A stretch of DNA of 64,000 nt from Bacteroidota bacterium (GCA_021831685.1 JAKBMG010000126.1:21918-85917); one strand, 5' to 3'. Numbered from the stretch's first letter, positions 8,834 to 18,402 are shown. Notes: generated by a model not told the origin, from the letters alone. Translations and numbers: made by a program.

Positions 8834-9088
8834 TTGTTTAGTCCTTTTCTTTGTGTATCGTTAGCTGAAAATATATACATACTTTAATAAAGATGAATTG
8901 AGCTAATAAAAACCTTAAAAATCACATAAAGATTATTTAAGATTTGATTCGCGGGTTATTTTAACACTTGCCTGCAATCACTATATTAGCCGGGCGGATA
9001 TAAATGTATTTTATTTCTTATGCCTTCTTTGCATTTTTAAAACATAAATTTTCTAGCAAATGAATTAAACGGAAAACGGTTTTAATTA

Positions 9089-11107
9089 ATGATCGACTCG
9101 ATAGATAAAGTTAAGACATACTGCAACAGTTTAACAAGCTATTCAAGATATAAAACGAGGGAAGTTTATATCGGGGATATTCCTCTCGGCGGAAATAATC
9201 CAATCAGAATCCAATCGATGACTACTACAGACTCCATGAATACAATTGCCACAGTTGAACAAACAATTAGAATGGTAGACGCCGGTTGTGAGTATGTTAG
9301 AATAACGGCGCCAAGTAAATCTGAGGCACAAAATCTTGAAGAGATAAAAAAGGAATTACATAGACGCGGATACAAAGTTCCGCTGATTGCGGATATTCAT
9401 TTTACACCTAATGCCGCCGAAATTGCCGCAAGAATTGTAGAAAAGGTTCGTGTTAATCCCGGAAATTACGCCGATAGAAAAAAGTTTGAAACAATTGAAT
9501 ATTCCGGCAACGAGTATGAATCCGAATTGGAAAGAATCAGAGATAAATTTACACCTCTGGTAAATATTTGCAAAGAGTACGGGACTGCAATGAGAATCGG
9601 GACAAACCACGGTTCACTATCAGACAGGATTATGAGCCGTTACGGCGATACTCCGCTTGGTATGGTTGAATCTGCGTTGGAATTTGTCCGCATTTGCGAA
9701 GATTTGAATTATCATAGCATCGTTCTTTCAATGAAATCAAGCAATCCTCAAGTAATGGTACAGGCATACCGTCTTTTAATATTAAAAATGGAAGAAGAAA
9801 AGATGAATTACCCGCTACACCTTGGCGTAACCGAGGCAGGCGGCGGTGAAGACGGAAGAATAAAATCCGCACTGGGAATCGGTGCATTGTTGGAAGACGG
9901 AATAGGAGATACAGTTAGAGTTTCATTAACTGAAGATCCTGAATTTGAAGCGCCAGTAGCAATTGCACTTGTTAATAGATATAAAGGGAGAGAATCTCAC
10001 GATGCGATAACTCCGGTAGAAAATATTCCAATCGATCCGCTTATATATAAAAGACGGCACACGAATGAAGCCGCCGGAATTGGCGGGAATAATGTCCCGA
10101 GAGTTATTGCTGATTTTGGTAAATCAGGTTTGGAAAATTATCAGAGTCTTTTGGCAATCGGCTATTCATATACGGAAGCCTCAGATAAATGGAATATGAG
10201 TGATGGTGCTGCGGATATTATTTATCTCGGAAATTTTTATCCCTCTTTTGATATTCCCAACGGATTAAAAGTAATTCATAATTATAATTATTGGAAGGCT
10301 CTTGATGATAAATCAAAGTCTTTTCCACTATTTACAACTGAAGAATTTCTCACTGAAAATGAAAAATCATTACAATTAAATTTTGTAAGGACAGATATTA
10401 ACAAATTTTCAGATGAGTTAGCCAATAAAATAAAAAATGATTCGACCACTGTGATTATTCTTGAAACCGAAAACACTCATGGAATGGCTGAGCAAAGGCG
10501 CTTTTATTTTGATTTGCTGAACAAAGGAATAGAAAACCCGGTCATCTTAAAAAGAACATATAAAAATATTAATTTGGATGAACTCCGGTTATTTTCATCA
10601 ACGGATTTTGGTGCATTATTAATAGACGGGTTTGGCGATGGTGTGTGGGCAGAAGTGGAAAATTTAATAGATCAAGAATTTCCCGGTGAAGGAAATGATT
10701 CAAAAACTTACATTAAGAAATTTGTTAGGACTGATGACTCGATAGAAAAGATAGTTAATAGAATTTTATTCGGAATTTTGCAAGCTGCCCGCACAAGGAT
10801 TTCGAAAACGGAATATATTGCTTGTCCTTCATGCGGAAGAACTTTATTTGATTTGCAAGAAACGACAGAAATGATTAGAAAAAGAACCGAGCATTTGAAG
10901 GGAGTAAAGATTGCAATAATGGGTTGTATCGTTAACGGACCCGGCGAGATGGCTGATGCTGATTACGGTTATGTTGGCTCCGGAATAGATAAGATTACGC
11001 TTTACCGCGGCAAAGAAATTGTGAGAAGAAATATTCCGGCAGCGGGTGCGGTAGATTCGCTTATTGAAATTATCAAAGAAGACAATATTTGGATCGATCT
11101 GCAATAA
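9089..11107 (+). CDS. ispG: 4-hydroxy-3-methylbut-2-en-1-yl diphosphate synthase (flavodoxin/ferredoxin), long form
   Basis: The enzyme is the penultimate step of the MEP isoprenoid pathway: a [4Fe-4S] enzyme that reduces 2-C-methyl-D-erythritol cyclodiphosphate to HMBPP. The N-terminal TIM barrel has NPIRIQSMTTTDSMNT, PLIADIHFTP and VRVNPGNYADRKKF. An extra middle domain (about 310-570) follows. The C-terminal cluster domain contains CPSCGRTLFDLQ and GCIVNGPGEMADADYGYVG, giving Cys-x2-Cys plus a third Cys. The 672-aa three-domain architecture is the form seen in Bacteroidota, Chlorobiota, Chlamydiae and plants, against about 370 aa in E. coli. The ATG at 9089 fits the family N-terminus. Confidence 0.95.
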   Translation: MIDSIDKVKTYCNSLTSYSRYKTREVYIGDIPLGGNNPIRIQSMTTTDSMNTIATVEQTIRMVDAGCEYVRITAPSKSEAQNLEEIKKELHRRGYKVPLIADIHFTPNAAEIAARIVEKVRVNPGNYADRKKFETIEYSGNEYESELERIRDKFTPLVNICKEYGTAMRIGTNHGSLSDRIMSRYGDTPLGMVESALEFVRICEDLNYHSIVLSMKSSNPQVMVQAYRLLILKMEEEKMNYPLHLGVTEAGGGEDGRIKSALGIGALLEDGIGDTVRVSLTEDPEFEAPVAIALVNRYKGRESHDAITPVENIPIDPLIYKRRHTNEAAGIGGNNVPRVIADFGKSGLENYQSLLAIGYSYTEASDKWNMSDGAADIIYLGNFYPSFDIPNGLKVIHNYNYWKALDDKSKSFPLFTTEEFLTENEKSLQLNFVRTDINKFSDELANKIKNDSTTVIILETENTHGMAEQRRFYFDLLNKGIENPVILKRTYKNINLDELRLFSSTDFGALLIDGFGDGVWAEVENLIDQEFPGEGNDSKTYIKKFVRTDDSIEKIVNRILFGILQAARTRISKTEYIACPSCGRTLFDLQETTEMIRKRTEHLKGVKIAIMGCIVNGPGEMADADYGYVGSGIDKITLYRGKEIVRRNIPAAGAVDSLIEIIKEDNIWIDLQ

Positions 11108-11334
11108 TTATTTTAGATTTTTGCAGGTTTTTGCTTTTATTTTAACCGGCGGTCTTAAAAATCACAATTATTTTTACTTTTATTCGAAGAGAATAGATTT
11201 AATCATTGATAAATTGCCAAGGTTGATTTATATTTGTTCAGTTAATGTATGGAAAAGAAAATCGAAAAGTTAAAATATCCTAAAATAAGTTTTATGGTAG
11301 CTCCTTCAGAGCAAAGGAATTAAAAGATAGAAAG
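11108..11334 (+). other. Intergenic leader upstream of nif3-like gene, with a possible 24-codon ORF
   Basis: The 227 bp between ispG and the terminator-like hairpin hold no recognised gene. One small frame, 11249-11323, reads MEKKIEKLKYPKISF and ends APSEQRN; nothing identifies it as real, but it ends 12 bp before the hairpin and could be a leader peptide. AAAGGAAT at 11314-11320 resembles a ribosome site. Otherwise it is AT-rich with no clear structure. Confidence 0.2.
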
Positions 11335-11367
11335 ATGCACTTCAAAAACAGAAGTGCATTTTTTTTT
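11335..11367 (+). terminator. Intrinsic-terminator-like hairpin abutting the nif3-like start
   Basis: A perfect 9-bp stem, ATGCACTTC (11335-11343) and GAAGTGCAT (11351-11359), with a 7-nt loop is followed by a run of nine T ending at 11367. This is a textbook rho-independent terminator on the plus strand. It ends 3 nt before the ATG at 11371, and an upstream ATG (11335) is the first base of the stem, so it also argues against that earlier start. Confidence 0.8.
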
Positions 11368-11370
11368 GAT

Positions 11371-12486
11371 ATGACTGGAAAAGAAATAATAAAATATTTT
11401 GAAAATTGGGCGCCTAAAGAAATTGCCTGGCAAAAAGACAATGTTGGATTGCAAGTAGGCTCAGGCGAAAGGAAAATAAAAAATATCCTACTCAGCTTAG
11501 AGATTACAGAAAGCGTTATTGATGATGCAATCAAAAGGGATTGCAACTTTATAATAACACATCACCCCTTCCTTTTTCATCCGCTAAGAAAACTTGATCT
11601 TCAGAACGACAAAAACTCCAGACTAATCGAAAAGCTAATTAAAAACGACATGACGCTTTATTCTGCTCATACAAATCTTGACTCGGTAAAAGGCGGGGTT
11701 AGTTTTCAACTTGCAAAACGATTAGAATTAAAAGAGGTTAGTTTCCTCGTTCCGCAAAAATCAAATCAATTTAAGCTCATCGTTTTTGCCCCGGAAAATT
11801 CTGTTGAAGTAGTAGCCGGCGCAGTTTTCAAATCCGGCGGCGGAATTATCGGAGAATATTCTAATTGCAGCTTTAGAACAAACGGAAAAGGAACTTTCAA
11901 AGGTTCTTCAAAATCTAATCCTTCGGTAGGTGAAAAGGAAACAAATATAACAGCTGAAGAAATTAAGCTTGAATTCTTAGTGGATTCCTGGAAAATTAAC
12001 ACTATAATTTCGGCAATGACGAAAGCTCATCCTTATGAGGAAGTTGCTTACGACATTATTCCTTTGGAAAATATTAATGCCAACTACGGAATTGGCGCAT
12101 TAGGATATTTAAGCAAGCCGGTTAATGAGAAAGAGTTTTTAACTATTGTAGCACAGAAGTTAAAGATAAAAAATTTCCGTTATGTTAAGGGAAGAAAAAA
12201 CGCAATCAGGAAAGTCGCGGTTTGCGGCGGTTCCGGCAGCGAATATATTGACGACGCTATAAAGAATAATTCAGATGCATTTATTACGGCAGACTTAAAG
12301 TACCATACTTTCCAGGATTACCGGGACGAAATTCTTTTAATCGATGCCGGGCATTATGAAACGGAAATTTTTTCGCTTGATGAAGTGAAGAATAGATTAT
12401 CGGAATATATAGAAAATTCTAAATCTAAAATTAAAGTTTTTAAATACGCAGGGTCAACAAACCCTATAATTTTTTATAATAATTAA
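11371..12486 (+). CDS. NIF3/DUF34-family dinuclear-metal protein
   Basis: The 371-aa protein (from ATG 11371) has the family's N-terminal half with WQKDNVGLQVGSGE, the metal motif FIITHHPFLFHP (about 59-70) and YSAHTNLD (about 93-100). A middle PII-like insert (about 130-255, as in YqfO) follows, then the C-terminal half with GSGSEYIDDA, DLKYH and LLIDAGHYETE. Members form toroidal hexamers with two metal ions per subunit; the biochemical role is unsettled (GTP cyclohydrolase type 2 activity was reported for one homologue). An earlier in-frame ATG (11335) would add 12 residues, but it lies inside a terminator hairpin and the family normally begins at MTGKEI-like sequence. The next gene follows after 14 bp. 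Confidence 0.88.
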   Translation: MTGKEIIKYFENWAPKEIAWQKDNVGLQVGSGERKIKNILLSLEITESVIDDAIKRDCNFIITHHPFLFHPLRKLDLQNDKNSRLIEKLIKNDMTLYSAHTNLDSVKGGVSFQLAKRLELKEVSFLVPQKSNQFKLIVFAPENSVEVVAGAVFKSGGGIIGEYSNCSFRTNGKGTFKGSSKSNPSVGEKETNITAEEIKLEFLVDSWKINTIISAMTKAHPYEEVAYDIIPLENINANYGIGALGYLSKPVNEKEFLTIVAQKLKIKNFRYVKGRKNAIRKVAVCGGSGSEYIDDAIKNNSDAFITADLKYHTFQDYRDEILLIDAGHYETEIFSLDEVKNRLSEYIENSKSKIKVFKYAGSTNPIIFYNN

Positions 12487-12500
12487 GGAGAAGATATAAA

Positions 12501-13226
12501 TTGTTAGATAGATTAAAAATATTATATGAGATACAGGTGATTGATGATCAGCTTGACGAATTGGAAGAGCTTCGCGGTGATCTTCCGAACGAAGTCGAAT
12601 CTCTCGAATCAAGAATTAAGGGAATTAAAGACGATGTTACCGAAAAGGAAAAGGGAAGGAAAGATTCTCTTGAAAAAAGAGAAGATAACGAAAAGGAAAT
12701 TGACAAGCTGAAAGAAAATCAAAAAAAGTTCAAAGCGCAGCTTTATCAAGTTAGGAATAACAAGGAATATGACGCTCTTACAAAAGAGATTGATCACTCT
12801 GAGGAGCAAATAAACAAGTTAGAAGCGGAAAATAATTCACTTGCAGACCTAAGTAAAAAGTTATCCGAAGAAGTCGAGCTTAACAGCCCGATGCTTGATG
12901 AGCTTAAAGAGGATTTAAAAGTAAAACAAGCCGAACTTAAAGAAATTATTAAGGCTAACGAAAAAGAAGAATCCAAACTTAGAGCAAAGAGAAAAGAAAT
13001 AGAAGACCAAACTAAAAAACCGGATTACTCCGCTTACATGAGAATTCGCAAAGCAAAAAAAGGTAAAGCCGTAGCTACTATTAAAAGAGCGGCTTGTTCG
13101 GGCTGTCATAATATTGTTCCTCCTCAGCGCCAGCTTGAAATTAGAAGGAATAACAAGCTTTTCTTTTGTGAGTATTGCGGACGAATTTTAGTTTCTGCCG
13201 AAGTAGCAGAAACAATCGAAGCTTAA
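12501..13226 (+). CDS. Coiled-coil protein with C-terminal C4 zinc ribbon (CT398/DUF164 type)
   Basis: The 241-aa protein is a long coiled coil from about residue 8 to 180 (heptad-like Leu/Ile with many Lys/Glu), followed by a zinc ribbon with CSGCHNIVPPQRQ (about 200-212) and FFCEYCGRIL (about 223-232). It starts at TTG 12501 behind AAGGAGA. Family members from Chlamydia and Helicobacter bind sigma54 (RpoN) or flagellar proteins, and a sigma54 activator is encoded at 34250 in this window, but no direct link is shown here. It is probably cotranscribed with the NIF3-like gene (14 bp apart); the same pairing is common in Bacteroidota and Chlorobiota. Confidence 0.85.
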   Translation: MLDRLKILYEIQVIDDQLDELEELRGDLPNEVESLESRIKGIKDDVTEKEKGRKDSLEKREDNEKEIDKLKENQKKFKAQLYQVRNNKEYDALTKEIDHSEEQINKLEAENNSLADLSKKLSEEVELNSPMLDELKEDLKVKQAELKEIIKANEKEESKLRAKRKEIEDQTKKPDYSAYMRIRKAKKGKAVATIKRAACSGCHNIVPPQRQLEIRRNNKLFFCEYCGRILVSAEVAETIEA

Positions 13227-13497
13227 ATAAATCTTTCTTAGGATTTGCAAATTGTGCTTGTACAATTTCTTTGATAGGCAAAAATAATCTTTGTTTTTTC
13301 AGGCTTTTTAGCGCAATTTGCACTTTCCGGATAGATAACTCCAAATATCGGGAGATAATTGCCTTCTTTAATCTTTCCTGATGCTTTAACAAAAGTAATT
13401 TATTATATTTACCAAATTGAAATTCATCTAACATTAAATTAGTAATTGGCTTAGGTTGGATAAGTGAAATTTTATCCCGCTTAATTTTGAAGAATAA

Positions 13498-13940
13498 TAA
13501 AATAGTTCAGTCCGGGCAATTGCTGTTCCTTTAGAGGAATAGAGGAAAGTCCGAACTTCATAGAACAGAGTGCCGGGTAACACCCGGGGATTATTCGGGT
13601 AACCGGATAGTTACGGAAAGTGCCACAGAAAATATACCGTCCCGGCGAAAGCCGGGATAAGGGTGAAACGGCAGGGTAAGAGCCTACCGCGGAAATGGTA
13701 ACATTTCCGGCAGGGTAAACCCCACTCGAAGCAAGGGCAAATAGGGAAGTCTTTCCATCCCGGCTTGTACGGGAAAGGAACAAGGTTGTTCGCCTTGAAT
13801 ACTTGAATTCCGATTGGAGTGCAAGCAAGGATTTCCGGGTAGCCCGCTAGAGTTCCGGAGTAATTCGGAACCAAGACAAATAATTGCCGCCCCGGTTAAA
13901 CGGGGTTACAAAATTCGGCTTATAGGTCTGAACTATTTTA
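13498..13940 (+). ncRNA. rnpB: RNase P RNA, bacterial type A
   Basis: The RNA is the catalytic subunit of RNase P, which matures tRNA 5' ends. Universally conserved stretches are present in order: GAGGAAAGTCCGAAC at about 13542, ACAGAGTGCCGGGTAAC at about 13565, GAAAGTGCCACAGAAA at about 13616, GGGTGAAACGGCAGGGTAAG at about 13661, CCCCACTCGAAGCAAGGGCA at about 13719 and AGACAAATAATTGCCGCC at about 13873. The ends are fixed by the P1 helix: TAAAATAGTTCAG at 13498-13510 is exactly complementary to CTGAACTATTTTA at 13928-13940. The gap before it (13227-13497) shows no gene. It sits 32 bp upstream of recJ. Confidence 0.96.
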
Positions 13941-13972
13941 TTTGTTCTTTTTGTCATCTGCAGGAAAAACGA

Positions 13973-15691
13973 ATGCTGAAAAAGCGATGGAAAATTAATG
14001 AAATTGAAAATGAATATTTAATAAGTTCATTAGCAGATTCATTGTCCATTTCCGATGTATTAGCAAAGCTTTTAATTCTTCGAAATATTACCGACTTCGA
14101 TAAGGCAAAAACTTTTTTTAGGCCCTCTCTCGATTTTCTTTACAATCCTTTTTTAATGGACGGTATGGAAATCGCCACTTACAGAGTTATTCAAGCTCTA
14201 ACCGAAAACCAATTAATTTGTATTTACGGCGACTATGATGTTGACGGCACTTGCTCAACTGCATTGCTTTATCTATTCCTTAAAGAACTCGGTGCCAACG
14301 TTGAATTCTATATTCCTAAACGCTTGACAGAGGGTTACGGTATTTCCAAATCTGCAATTGATTATGTCAAAGATAGAGGGACAGCACTTTTAATTTCGGT
14401 TGACTGCGGAATAACAGCAATTGAAGAAGCAGAGTATGTTAAGGAATTAGGAATCGACTTAATTATTTGCGATCACCATCAACCCAAAGAAAAAATCCCT
14501 AACGCACTCGCAGTTCTCGATCCCTTAAAACCAAATTGCAATTATCCTTTTAAATATCTGTCGGGAGCCGGAGTCGCATTTAAGCTTGCGCAAGGGGTTG
14601 CAGAAAGAATTGGCAAGAGAGATTTACCATTTAAATATTTAGACCTCGTTTCACTTGCCGCCGCTGCCGATATTGTCTCTTTGGTTGATGAAAACCGCGT
14701 ACTTGTTAAAGAAGGAATAAATTTAATTAATACAAATCCTCGCCCCGGAATTGAAGCTTTGATGGAAAGCAGCAATAATAAACATGGAAGTCTTACCTCG
14801 GGACAAATTGTTTTTACAATTGCACCAAGAATAAATGCTGTAGGACGATTGGGCGACGCAGAGCGTGCAGTACAGCTTTTAATAACTGACGAAAAAGATA
14901 AAGCGTTTGAACTTGCTAAGGTCTTGGAATCGGAAAACTACCAACGAAGAAAAATTGATGAAGACACTTTTGATAATGCTTTAGAAATTCTTGAAAACTC
15001 TTCTGAGGAAAACTATGGGGCTGCAATAATTTTGCATCAAGAAAAATGGCATCCCGGCGTAATTGGAATTGTAGCTTCAAGGCTCGTTGAAAGATATTAT
15101 AGACCGACAATCATGCTTACCACGGTAGACGGAGTTGCCAAAGGATCGGCAAGAAGCATTTCAAATTTCAACATTTATGAAGCATTAAAAAAATGTGAGG
15201 ATTTATTAATCCACTTCGGCGGTCATAAAGCTGCGGCAGGACTTGCAGTTGAACTTGAAAACATAGACGAGTTTAAATTGAAGTTCAATCAAATAGTAAA
15301 AGAATCAATATCCGAAGAAGATTTATCTCCGGAAATACATATTGACTCTAAGCTTAAATTTTCCGAAATAACACCTAAGTTTTTAAGAATTATTGAGCAG
15401 TTTGCTCCGTTTGGTCCCGGCAATATGCGCCCTGTATTTTTATCAGAAGGCGTGGAAGTAACAAATACCCCGCGAATAGTCGGAACAAATCATCTGGTAA
15501 TGAGTTTGAAACAAGCCGGTTGTGACAGAAACTTCGATGCAATTGGTTTCAAAATGGGCGAGTATCTTAATATGGTAAACAACCATAGTTCGGTAATCGA
15601 TATTGTATATAATATTGATAAAAGTGAAAGAGACGGAAGAATTTTTACACAATTAAAATTAAAAGATTTAAAAATAAAAGAAAATAATTAG
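13973..15691 (+). CDS. recJ: Single-stranded-DNA-specific exonuclease RecJ
   Basis: This is a 5'-3' ssDNA exonuclease of recombination and mismatch repair. The DHH phosphoesterase core is visible: CIYGDYDVDGTCSTALLY (about 81-98), LLISVDCGITAIEEAEY (about 140), LIICDHHQPKE (about 163-173), and in the DHHA1 half WHPGVIGIVASRLVERYY (about 360) and HFGGHKAAAGLAVE (about 415). The frame is open further upstream to 13814, but that stretch is inside RNase P RNA, so ATG 13973 (572 aa, MLKKRWKI) is taken as the start. yebC begins 9 bp after the stop, so the two are probably one transcription unit. Confidence 0.95.
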   Translation: MLKKRWKINEIENEYLISSLADSLSISDVLAKLLILRNITDFDKAKTFFRPSLDFLYNPFLMDGMEIATYRVIQALTENQLICIYGDYDVDGTCSTALLYLFLKELGANVEFYIPKRLTEGYGISKSAIDYVKDRGTALLISVDCGITAIEEAEYVKELGIDLIICDHHQPKEKIPNALAVLDPLKPNCNYPFKYLSGAGVAFKLAQGVAERIGKRDLPFKYLDLVSLAAAADIVSLVDENRVLVKEGINLINTNPRPGIEALMESSNNKHGSLTSGQIVFTIAPRINAVGRLGDAERAVQLLITDEKDKAFELAKVLESENYQRRKIDEDTFDNALEILENSSEENYGAAIILHQEKWHPGVIGIVASRLVERYYRPTIMLTTVDGVAKGSARSISNFNIYEALKKCEDLLIHFGGHKAAAGLAVELENIDEFKLKFNQIVKESISEEDLSPEIHIDSKLKFSEITPKFLRIIEQFAPFGPGNMRPVFLSEGVEVTNTPRIVGTNHLVMSLKQAGCDRNFDAIGFKMGEYLNMVNNHSSVIDIVYNIDKSERDGRIFTQLKLKDLKIKENN

Positions 15692-15700
15692 GAGTCATTC

Positions 15701-16438
15701 ATGTCAGGTCATTCAAAATGGGCAACGACCAAAAGGAAAAAAGCCGCAATAGATTCTAAACGCGGTAAAGCATTCACCAAAATTATTAAGGAAATAACAA
15801 TTGCTGCCCGCGAAGGAGGCGGCGACCCGGTGGGTAACCCCCGCCTAAGGCTTGCAATTGATAATGCAAAAGCTGTTAATATGCCGGCAGATAATATTGA
15901 TCGCGCTATTAAAAAAGCCACAGGCGAGCTTGAAGGTGTTTCTTATGTTGAGCTTACTTATGAAGGATATGGACCAGCAGGCGTAGCTGTTATTGTTGAA
16001 GTTGCGACAGATAATAAAAACAGAACCGTAGCGGAAGTCAGACATATCTTCAGTAAAAACGGCGGAAGTATGGGTGAAGGCGGTTCGGTTGCATGGATGT
16101 TTGAAAAGAAAGGGGTGGTTACGCTTCCCAGGCAAGGTAAATCCGAAGACGATTTGATGGAAATAATTTTAGATGCCGGCGCCGACGATCTTCAAACAGA
16201 AGAAGATTTTTTTATTATCCAAACTTCAATCGAATCATTTGAAACTGTTAGAAAGGCTGTAGCAGATAAAAATCTTTCCATAGAAAATGCATCGCTTCAG
16301 TGGATCGCTAAAAATACAATCAACGTAGCCGGAGAGGATGCCGAAAAAGTTATTAAGTTGATTGAATCAATGGAAGATTGCGACGACGTTCAAAATGTAT
16401 TTACAAACGCCGACATTGACGACTCGGCTATTAAATAA
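15701..16438 (+). CDS. yebC: YebC/PmpR-family protein
   Basis: The 245-aa protein starts with the invariant MSGHSKWATTKRKKAA and continues with RGKAFTKIIKEITIAAREGG, RLAIDNAKAVNMPADNI and, in the second domain, GPAGVAVIVEVATDNKNRT and FSKNGGSMGEGGSVAWMF. Family members were described as transcriptional regulators and, more recently, as ribosome-associated factors that relieve stalling at proline stretches; both are family knowledge, not visible here. An AGGAGT ribosome site precedes the ATG. Its position just before ruvC matches the yebC-ruvC-ruvA order found in many bacteria. Confidence 0.95.
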   Translation: MSGHSKWATTKRKKAAIDSKRGKAFTKIIKEITIAAREGGGDPVGNPRLRLAIDNAKAVNMPADNIDRAIKKATGELEGVSYVELTYEGYGPAGVAVIVEVATDNKNRTVAEVRHIFSKNGGSMGEGGSVAWMFEKKGVVTLPRQGKSEDDLMEIILDAGADDLQTEEDFFIIQTSIESFETVRKAVADKNLSIENASLQWIAKNTINVAGEDAEKVIKLIESMEDCDDVQNVFTNADIDDSAIK

Positions 16439-16495
16439 TTTTTCTTTGGGAATTTGATTTTTCAAATTCATAGCTCTACTAAAAAAGCATAATGA

Positions 16496-17032
16496 ATGAT
16501 TATTCTTGGCGTTGACCCCGGAACTATTTTTACAGGCTTTGGAATTATTAAGCACAGCAAAAATAATTCTACACTGGTTAAGCATGGACTGATAAAACTT
16601 CCGTCAAAGATAATGCTTTCCTTAAAGCTTGAAATTATTTATGACGAACTTGATAAGATAATAAAGATTTATAAACCCGATGAGTTTGCGATTGAAACTG
16701 CATTTTATGGAAAGAATGTTCAGTCGGCTATGAAGATTGGTTATGCAAGGGGTGTTTCTATGTTAGCTGCCGTACATAATAAAATTCCAACGAGCGAGTA
16801 CTCACCCCGGGAGATAAAAAAATCTATCGTCGGCACCGGCGCTGCTTCAAAAGAACAGGTAAGTTATATGATAAAAAAGATGCTTGACTTAAAGATCAAT
16901 AAAATCAAGTATGACGAAACAGATGCCCTGGCAGTGGCTTTATGCCATGCTTTTAGAATGAGAACACCTGTCAAACGAAGCAACAATTGGAAAGATTTTA
17001 TAGAAAAATTTCCCGAACGAGTAATAAACTAA
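16496..17032 (+). CDS. ruvC: Holliday-junction resolvase RuvC
   Basis: The 178-aa RNase-H-fold endonuclease cuts Holliday junctions as part of RuvABC. The first catalytic Asp is in ILGVDPGTIFTGFGII (residues 3-18), the second acidic residue in FAIETAFYGKNVQSA (about 64-78), and the last pair in YDETDALAVALCHAF (about 140-155). Length is typical. ruvA follows after 9 bp. No ruvB is seen in the window. Confidence 0.95.
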   Translation: MIILGVDPGTIFTGFGIIKHSKNNSTLVKHGLIKLPSKIMLSLKLEIIYDELDKIIKIYKPDEFAIETAFYGKNVQSAMKIGYARGVSMLAAVHNKIPTSEYSPREIKKSIVGTGAASKEQVSYMIKKMLDLKINKIKYDETDALAVALCHAFRMRTPVKRSNNWKDFIEKFPERVIN

Positions 17033-17041
17033 ATTTATGCT

Positions 17042-17623
17042 ATGATTGGATTTTTAAAAGGAAATATTATTTCGGCAAAACCAACAAAAATTTTGCTTGA
17101 TGTAAACGGTGTAGGATATTTAGTAAATATTTCGATAAACACTTTTGAAAAAATAAACGGGGAGCAGTCGGCTGCCCTATTTATTCACACAAATGTTAAA
17201 GAAGACTCAATAACTCTATTCGGATTTTCTACGGAAAGCGAAAAGGAAATGTTTGAGCTTTTGATATCGGTAAACGGGATCGGTCCTAAGATTGCTTTAA
17301 GTATTTTATCGGGAATTAAAATTGATGATCTTAAAAGAGCAATACAATCTCCGGACATTTCAAGAATTGTTGCAGTCCCGGGTATAGGCAGAAAAACAGC
17401 TGAGCGGCTTGTTTTAGAATTAAAATCAAAAGTTGATCAAGTCGCAGAAGAAGGCGGCGGAGAAATATCTTTCAGCATTAAGAATGAAGCTGTTGCAGCG
17501 CTTACAACACTCGGCTATAATTCCAAGATTGCAGAAAATACCGTAAGAAACATTCTAACCTCAGTTCCGGATGCACCTCTTGAGGAGTTAATTAAAAAAT
17601 CACTCGGCATCTTAAATAAATAA
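17042..17623 (+). CDS. ruvA: Holliday-junction branch-migration protein RuvA
   Basis: The 193-aa junction-recognition subunit has an N-terminal OB fold (MIGFLKGNIISAKPTK, then DVNGVGYLVNIS), two helix-hairpin-helix motifs (ISVNGIGPKIALSILSG at about 77-93 and AVPGIGRKTAERLVLEL at about 112-128) and a C-terminal three-helix domain (about 148-193) that contacts RuvB. It is the last gene of the forward block nif3-like to ruvA. The next gene is convergent, with 14 bp between the stops. Confidence 0.95.
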   Translation: MIGFLKGNIISAKPTKILLDVNGVGYLVNISINTFEKINGEQSAALFIHTNVKEDSITLFGFSTESEKEMFELLISVNGIGPKIALSILSGIKIDDLKRAIQSPDISRIVAVPGIGRKTAERLVLELKSKVDQVAEEGGGEISFSIKNEAVAALTTLGYNSKIAENTVRNILTSVPDAPLEELIKKSLGILNK

Positions 17624-17637
17624 ATTTATTCAAAACA

Positions 17638-18294
17638 TCAAACGACTTCGCAATCAAGTTTAGCTATTCCCTCAATTTCCGCATGAAGCTTATCACCCGG
17701 GACGACTTTTCCGACCCCGGCAGGAGTGCCCGTAAAAATTATGTCGCCTTCTTCGAGTGTAAGTAATGAAGAAATATATTTAACAATCTGGATGGGTTTA
17801 AATAACATCAAATTTAATTTTTCTTTCTGACGAATGTTCCCGTTAACAGAAAGAGTAATTTCTTCATTCAAAGTTAAGCGGTAATCGCTTTTTAAGACGA
17901 AATCGGAAATCACGGCTGAAGTATCGAAACATTTTGAAATAGTCCAGGGATCGCCTTTTGTACGCGCTTCATTTTGGAGATCGCGCAACGTCATATCAAG
18001 CCCCAGACCATATCCGGCAATCGCTTCTTCAGAAAGCTTGTCATCTGCATCTTTAATTGTTTTTCCGATAAGGAGAAGTAATTCAACTTCATGATGAAGA
18101 TTATTTGAAAATTTCGGATGAATAACTTTACCGCCGGTATAAATTATTGAAGACGACGGTTTAATAAAAACTACCGGTTTATTCGGAACTTCGTTTCCAA
18201 GTTCCTTCGCGTGGTCTGCATAATTTCTTCCAACACAAATCATTTTGCCAACGACTATTTCTTCTTTTCGATTTCTAATTTTTACTGTTTTCAT
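17638..18294 (-). CDS. Fumarylacetoacetate hydrolase (FAH) family protein
   Basis: The 218-aa protein has the FAH-fold signature CVGRNYADHAKELGNEVP (about 21-38), FIKPSSSI (about 43-50), HHEVELLLLIG with the metal-binding Glu pair (about 67-77) and DIIFTGTPAGVGKVVPGD (about 187-204). Short FAH-family proteins act as acylpyruvases, oxaloacetate tautomerase/decarboxylases or 2-keto-pentenoate hydratases on 2-oxo-dicarboxylate-like substrates with a divalent metal. Substrate is not predictable from context. It has no close operon partner. Confidence 0.88.
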   Translation of the reverse strand: MKTVKIRNRKEEIVVGKMICVGRNYADHAKELGNEVPNKPVVFIKPSSSIIYTGGKVIHPKFSNNLHHEVELLLLIGKTIKDADDKLSEEAIAGYGLGLDMTLRDLQNEARTKGDPWTISKCFDTSAVISDFVLKSDYRLTLNEEITLSVNGNIRQKEKLNLMLFKPIQIVKYISSLLTLEEGDIIFTGTPAGVGKVVPGDKLHAEIEGIAKLDCEVV

Positions 18295-18402
18295 ATTATT
18301 TTAGTTTTATTAATTTTAAATATATTCATGAAAAATTAACCATTTAACTCCAAACAACAAAAAAGGAAATTCGGTAATTATAATATTGCCGTGTAAGCAC
18401 TT

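Noticed and set aside
13141..13434. 97-aa reverse-strand frame between the zinc-ribbon gene and rnpB
   Set aside because: It overlaps the zinc-ribbon coding end on the other strand, has a Lys/Leu-rich shadow composition and no recognisable domain.
13814..13972. Upstream extension of the recJ frame to 13814
   Set aside because: It lies inside RNase P RNA, whose P1 helix extends to 13940; recJ is started at ATG 13973.
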